The notes below the pieces were generated by a model that saw only the letters and a list, made by a program, of their open reading frames with translations, ran no database searches and was not told the origin of the DNA. From assembly GCA_030681895.1 (NCBI GenBank), contig JAUXRI010000256.1:1-46901 (forward strand): DNA of 46,901 bases, given 5' to 3'. The position numbers and the translations under genes are program-made. Source of the stretch: Myxococcales bacterium (lineage in GTDB: Bacteria > Myxococcota > Myxococcia > Myxococcales > Myxococcaceae). Below are positions 43,974 through 46,901 of this stretch, in pieces (positions within the stretch are counted from its first letter, which is position 1; each line of letters opens with the position of its first letter).

Positions 43974-45866
43974 TCAGGCGTTGACGTAGTTGACCGGCAG
44001 ACCGAGCACCGAGTCGCGCAGCCACCCGAGAATGTGCAGGAAGGTGAGGTCGACCTCCACGCCCGCATCAGCGTGACCGCTCGGCTGCTCCACGTTCGTC
44101 ACGTCGAGCTCGAAGCCCGGGCCAGTGAAGCGCTGGCCTTTGAGCTCGTACTCCCGGCCACCAAAGCGCCCGCGCGTGGTGCCGTCCTTCAGCAGCAAGA
44201 AGCCATCGCCCTTCGGCTCGCGGGCCCACGTCGCCTCGGTGCCGAAGAAGCGCGGCTTGAGCACGTACGGTCCACCATCTTCAGGACAGAACACGTCGCA
44301 GTTCCCGCACTCGTTGCAGAAGTCTGCGTAGGTCGCGAGCTGGTGCTTCTGTTCGATGACGAGCGGCGCGCCGGTGTGCCGCGTCCACCCTCCCCCAGCC
44401 TCGCGCGTCAGCTTCACCACCGGCAGCGTCGTCGGCGGCAGCGCGTAGGTGAAGTTCGCGTGGTTCGGACAGACGGGCACGCACTTGTCGCAGGTGAGGC
44501 AGTCGAAGAGCACGAGCTTCGAGCCCACTTTTCGAGGCGCCTTCGCGTTCGCTGCGGCGGCGTAACGTGGGTTCTGCGTCAGCCCTGCGACATAGCGGCG
44601 GGTGTTCGCCAGCCGCGCCACGCTCACGTCCTGACCGTCTCCCGCTGACCGCAGCACGAACTCGTCGAGCGTCTTCGCGCCCACCGCGTCCATGCGCGCG
44701 CCGAGCTCCTGGAAGTACGTCGCGAGCCGGCCGTACCCTCCGGGGCGAAGCAGGTCGGTGCACACCGTCACGGGGCCGAGACCCAACGCGACCGCGTCGG
44801 GGAAGTTCTTCGCGTCGATGCCGGCCGAGAACGAGATGGGCAGGCGGTCGCCGAACACCTCGCGGAAGCGCGCCACCAGGCTCATCGCCAACACATGCAG
44901 CGGCTGACCCGAGAGGTACGCCGACTTCTCCGACTTCGGCAGGAAGTCGCCCTCGTTCTCCACCACGAGCGTGTTCGAGAACTTCACGCCGAGGCCGCGC
45001 CCCGCTTTCTTCGCGCTCACCTCGAGCCGGCTGATCAGCTCCACCGCCTGCTCGAAGGTCGGGTCGTTCTCGAACGCCGCGTCGGGAATGCAGTAGCGAT
45101 ACCCGAGCACCTCATTGAACAACCGCCGCGCCTCGACGGGGCCGTTCAGCGTCGGGTTCAGCTTGACGACGCAGTGCAGGCCCACCTCTTCCATGAGGTA
45201 GCGCGTGATGCCTTCAATCTCTCCGGGCGGGCAGCCGTGAAACGTCGAGAGCGTGAGCGTGTCGGACAGCCGTGTGCGGAACGGCAGGTCGCGCCACGGC
45301 TTCGGCAACTCCGTGCGCAGCCGGTCGACCACCGCGGTCGCGTCCATCATGCCGTGGAGGAACGCCTGCACCCGCTCGTGCTGAATGCCCTTCAAGTCGT
45401 AGCCGACGCTCAAATCGAAGGCGAAGTGCTCGAAGCCGGGCTCGAGCCCGAGCGTGCCGCTGGCCACCAGCACCTCGAGGAGCATCGAAGCCTTCACATA
45501 CTCCTCGAGTGACTGCTCGAGCTTCAGCTCCTGGGACCACTCGACGTTGAAGCCCACCGTGCGCGCGTCGATGCAGGGCCGGGGAATAGTCAGCTCATCC
45601 ATGAGCTGCACGGTCTTCAATTCGAAGACGCGGCAGCCGCCGAGGTACGCGAGCACGATGTTCTGCGCGAGCTGCGTGTGCGGGCCGGCGGCGGGCCCGA
45701 GCGGCGTGGCGACCCGGTGCCCGTGGAGCGTCGTCGAGAAGTCACGCCCTGCCCCACCACGCACGAGCTTCTTCCGGGGCAGGTCGAGCACCGGGCCGGT
45801 GCCGTCGAGCTCGGTGAGAATGCGCGAGGCGAGGCGGCTGAGCGGGTACGGGACGAGGTGGGCCAT
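43974..45866 (-). CDS. ygfK: YgfK-like Fe-S oxidoreductase lacking the FAD/NAD(P) module
   Basis: 630 aa (E. coli YgfK is about 1030). The N-terminal part (about 1-440) is a TIM-barrel related to dihydropyrimidine dehydrogenase, with YgfK hallmarks TPLGPAAGPHTQLAQNIV, PCIDARTVGFNVEWS and TLSTFHGCPPGEIEGI. The C-terminal part has two [4Fe-4S] sets: CLTCDKCVPVCP (near 455) and CNECGNCDVFCP (near 515), again YgfK-like. The GltD-like FAD/NAD(P)H region normally between them is absent, and the joint is a continuous frame. YgfK has been called putative selenate reductase; recent work ties it to reductive urate dearomatisation. Here electrons must come from another protein. It starts 21 bp after the PLP enzyme gene. 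Confidence 0.85.
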   Translation of the reverse strand: MAHLVPYPLSRLASRILTELDGTGPVLDLPRKKLVRGGAGRDFSTTLHGHRVATPLGPAAGPHTQLAQNIVLAYLGGCRVFELKTVQLMDELTIPRPCIDARTVGFNVEWSQELKLEQSLEEYVKASMLLEVLVASGTLGLEPGFEHFAFDLSVGYDLKGIQHERVQAFLHGMMDATAVVDRLRTELPKPWRDLPFRTRLSDTLTLSTFHGCPPGEIEGITRYLMEEVGLHCVVKLNPTLNGPVEARRLFNEVLGYRYCIPDAAFENDPTFEQAVELISRLEVSAKKAGRGLGVKFSNTLVVENEGDFLPKSEKSAYLSGQPLHVLAMSLVARFREVFGDRLPISFSAGIDAKNFPDAVALGLGPVTVCTDLLRPGGYGRLATYFQELGARMDAVGAKTLDEFVLRSAGDGQDVSVARLANTRRYVAGLTQNPRYAAAANAKAPRKVGSKLVLFDCLTCDKCVPVCPNHANFTYALPPTTLPVVKLTREAGGGWTRHTGAPLVIEQKHQLATYADFCNECGNCDVFCPEDGGPYVLKPRFFGTEATWAREPKGDGFLLLKDGTTRGRFGGREYELKGQRFTGPGFELDVTNVEQPSGHADAGVEVDLTFLHILGWLRDSVLGLPVNYVNA

Positions 45867-45887
45867 CGCGGGTCCTCTCGTCGACGG

Positions 45888-46901
45888 CTACATCGCCGCC
45901 AACACGCCGGTGCGCGCGTTGAACGAGTCGATGAGCGTGTCCCAACCGCGCGCCTCTTCGTACTGCGCGTCCCAGAAGGCGGGGTCCCACAGCTGACGCA
46001 GCTCTTCGCTCGTCTTTCCCTGCTGCTCGACCCACGTGAAGTACTTCAGGTTGTGGAGCGCCTTGCGGTCGCGGTACCCGAGCTCACGCACGAAGTCAGT
46101 CTTCGCGCCGTGCAGGCGGCGGTCGAGGTCTCTTGCGGCCTCGGTCTCTGCGTACGCGCCACGCTCGGTGCGCAGCTCCTCGAGGCGCGAGCTGTAGAGC
46201 TCCTCGGAGTCTGTGAAGACGGTGAGCAGCACGTCGTCGGCCCCGAGCTCGTAGTACTTCGCCACTTTGATGGCCGAGAGCAGGTTGCAGATGCCCGAGA
46301 TGCCCAGCAGCGGCAGCTTCTCGAGCACATCGGCAGAGACTCCGCTCTTCTTCAGCCACGTGTGACCAGCCGGCTCGTTGAACAGCCGCAGCAGGCGAAT
46401 CGTGTCTTCGTCGTCGATGGCGATGACGGCGTCGGTGTTGCGCACGTTGTGGATCCACGGGACGTGCTTGTCACCGATGCCCTCGATGCGGTGCTCTCCG
46501 AAGCCGTTGGAGTACAGCGTCGGGCACTGCAGCGCCTCGACCGCGCCGATGAGCGAGCCGGGGTAGTGCTTCTTCAAGTAGTCACCCGCGCCGATGGTGC
46601 CGGCCGAGCCCGTCGCCGAGACGTAGCCCGCGAGCCGGCTCTTCGGTCCCTTCACGCGCTCGAACACCTCAGCGAGCGCCGGGCCGGTGACGTGGAAGTG
46701 CCACGACGGGTTTCCGAACTCTTCGAACTGGTTGAAGATGACGTCGTTCGGGCGCGTGCGGCGAATCTCCCAGCACTTGTCGTAGATCTCCTTCACGTTG
46801 CTCTCGGTGCCAGGCGTCGCGATGACCTCGGCGCCGATCTTCTTGAGCCACTCGAAGCGCTCGCGGCTCATGCCCTCGGGCAGAATCGCGACGGCCGTGG
46901 T
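45888..46901 (-). CDS. PLP-dependent fold-type II enzyme (cysteine-synthase-like), N-terminus off window
   Basis: At least 327 residues are visible up to 46871; the frame very likely continues through the right edge because the conserved Lys-containing N-terminal lobe is missing. Seen are the PLP phosphate-binding loop SATGSAGTIGAGDYLK and GEHRIEGIGDKHVPWI, typical of the cysteine synthase/threonine dehydratase fold. The C-terminal 100 residues are a helical extension (LRTERGAYAETEAARDLDRR). YgeX, the diaminopropionate ammonia-lyase of E. coli's purine cluster, shares the fold but is not closely alike here. It may lyse a diamino or O-substituted amino acid produced by the pathway. Confidence 0.75.
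   Translation of the reverse strand, partial: TTAVAILPEGMSRERFEWLKKIGAEVIATPGTESNVKEIYDKCWEIRRTRPNDVIFNQFEEFGNPSWHFHVTGPALAEVFERVKGPKSRLAGYVSATGSAGTIGAGDYLKKHYPGSLIGAVEALQCPTLYSNGFGEHRIEGIGDKHVPWIHNVRNTDAVIAIDDEDTIRLLRLFNEPAGHTWLKKSGVSADVLEKLPLLGISGICNLLSAIKVAKYYELGADDVLLTVFTDSEELYSSRLEELRTERGAYAETEAARDLDRRLHGAKTDFVRELGYRDRKALHNLKYFTWVEQQGKTSEELRQLWDPAFWDAQYEEARGWDTLIDSFNARTGVLAAM

Noticed and set aside
43974..45866. Frameshift or assembly gap as the reason for the short YgfK
   Set aside because: The frame is continuous and the linker between barrel and ferredoxin part is ordinary sequence with no remnant of a Gly-rich FAD motif. A clean domain loss or ancestral absence fits better, though read data would be needed to exclude error.
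45888..46901. Calling the PLP enzyme ygeX or cysK outright
   Set aside because: The N-terminal half with the PLP lysine is outside the window and visible motifs do not distinguish these families.

Overview
The window is a compact, GC-rich (clearly above 60 %) bacterial chromosome segment that looks like Myxococcota. The evidence is: many secreted lipoproteins (including Stig1-like Cys-rich, ASH/vWA and Gly-rich kinds), two tandem PilT-family ATPases with one fused to HEAT repeats, a GlgA-type glycogen synthase, a carotenoid oxygenase, multihaem cytochromes of the delta-proteobacterial/Geobacter type, and tight operons with ATGA/GTGA overlaps. No rRNA, tRNA, CRISPR array, insertion sequence or prophage was seen. 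The taxonomic call is an inference from gene content only.

Layout. (1) 1-5 kb: the 3' end of a cobalamin riboswitch drives a BtuB-like TonB receptor coupled to a Cys-rich beta-propeller lipoprotein that could be a BtuG-like surface partner. Two hypothetical envelope proteins follow. (2) 5-5.9 kb: an ECF sigma factor overlaps a thioredoxin. (3) 6-14.8 kb: a divergent electron-transfer locus. Leftward it encodes an OmcA/MtrC decahaem lipoprotein on a collagen-like stalk, a NapC/NirT-type quinol dehydrogenase, a small membrane protein and a 23-haem lipoprotein. Rightward it encodes an outer-membrane beta-barrel, a 12-haem lipoprotein and a 15-haem lipoprotein built of three pentahaem modules. 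Together about 64 haem sites are encoded, consistent with an inner-membrane-to-surface conduit (extracellular electron transfer). (4) 15.3-25.8 kb: a fatty-acid desaturase-like enzyme, a HEAT-PilT fusion with altered catalytic boxes followed by a canonical PilT, a Tat-type metallophosphoesterase, a vWA/ASH lipoprotein, and a methyltransferase/O-antigen-ligase-like/membrane protein operon. (5) 25.8-35.9 kb: mixed single genes (YdeI-like, carotenoid oxygenase, FAD monooxygenase, NlpC/P60 hydrolase with a downstream partner, glycogen synthase, alpha/beta hydrolase lipoprotein). (6) 36-37.7 kb: a secreted repeat protein and a lipoprotein containing a 14-copy 15-bp tandem repeat.

(7) 37.8 kb to the right edge: a purine-type catabolic cluster resembling the E. 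coli xdhD-ssnA-ygfK group. It holds a fused [2Fe-2S]/molybdopterin hydroxylase, an SsnA-like amidohydrolase, an M20 carbamoylase and a nitrilase-type ureidase in one overlapping operon. A convergent operon encodes a partial PLP enzyme and a shortened YgfK. The shortened YgfK lacks the internal FAD/NAD(P) module, and no FAD subunit of the hydroxylase is present in the window. I propose a hydrolytic variant of the reductive urate/xanthine pathway in which the two ureido groups are removed by the M20 and nitrilase enzymes.

The two most distinctive systems are the roughly 64-haem conduit with its collagen-stalked terminal cytochrome, and the rearranged purine-breakdown cluster with its flavin-less YgfK. 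Function calls rest on recognised motifs and family resemblance read by eye; no database search was run.
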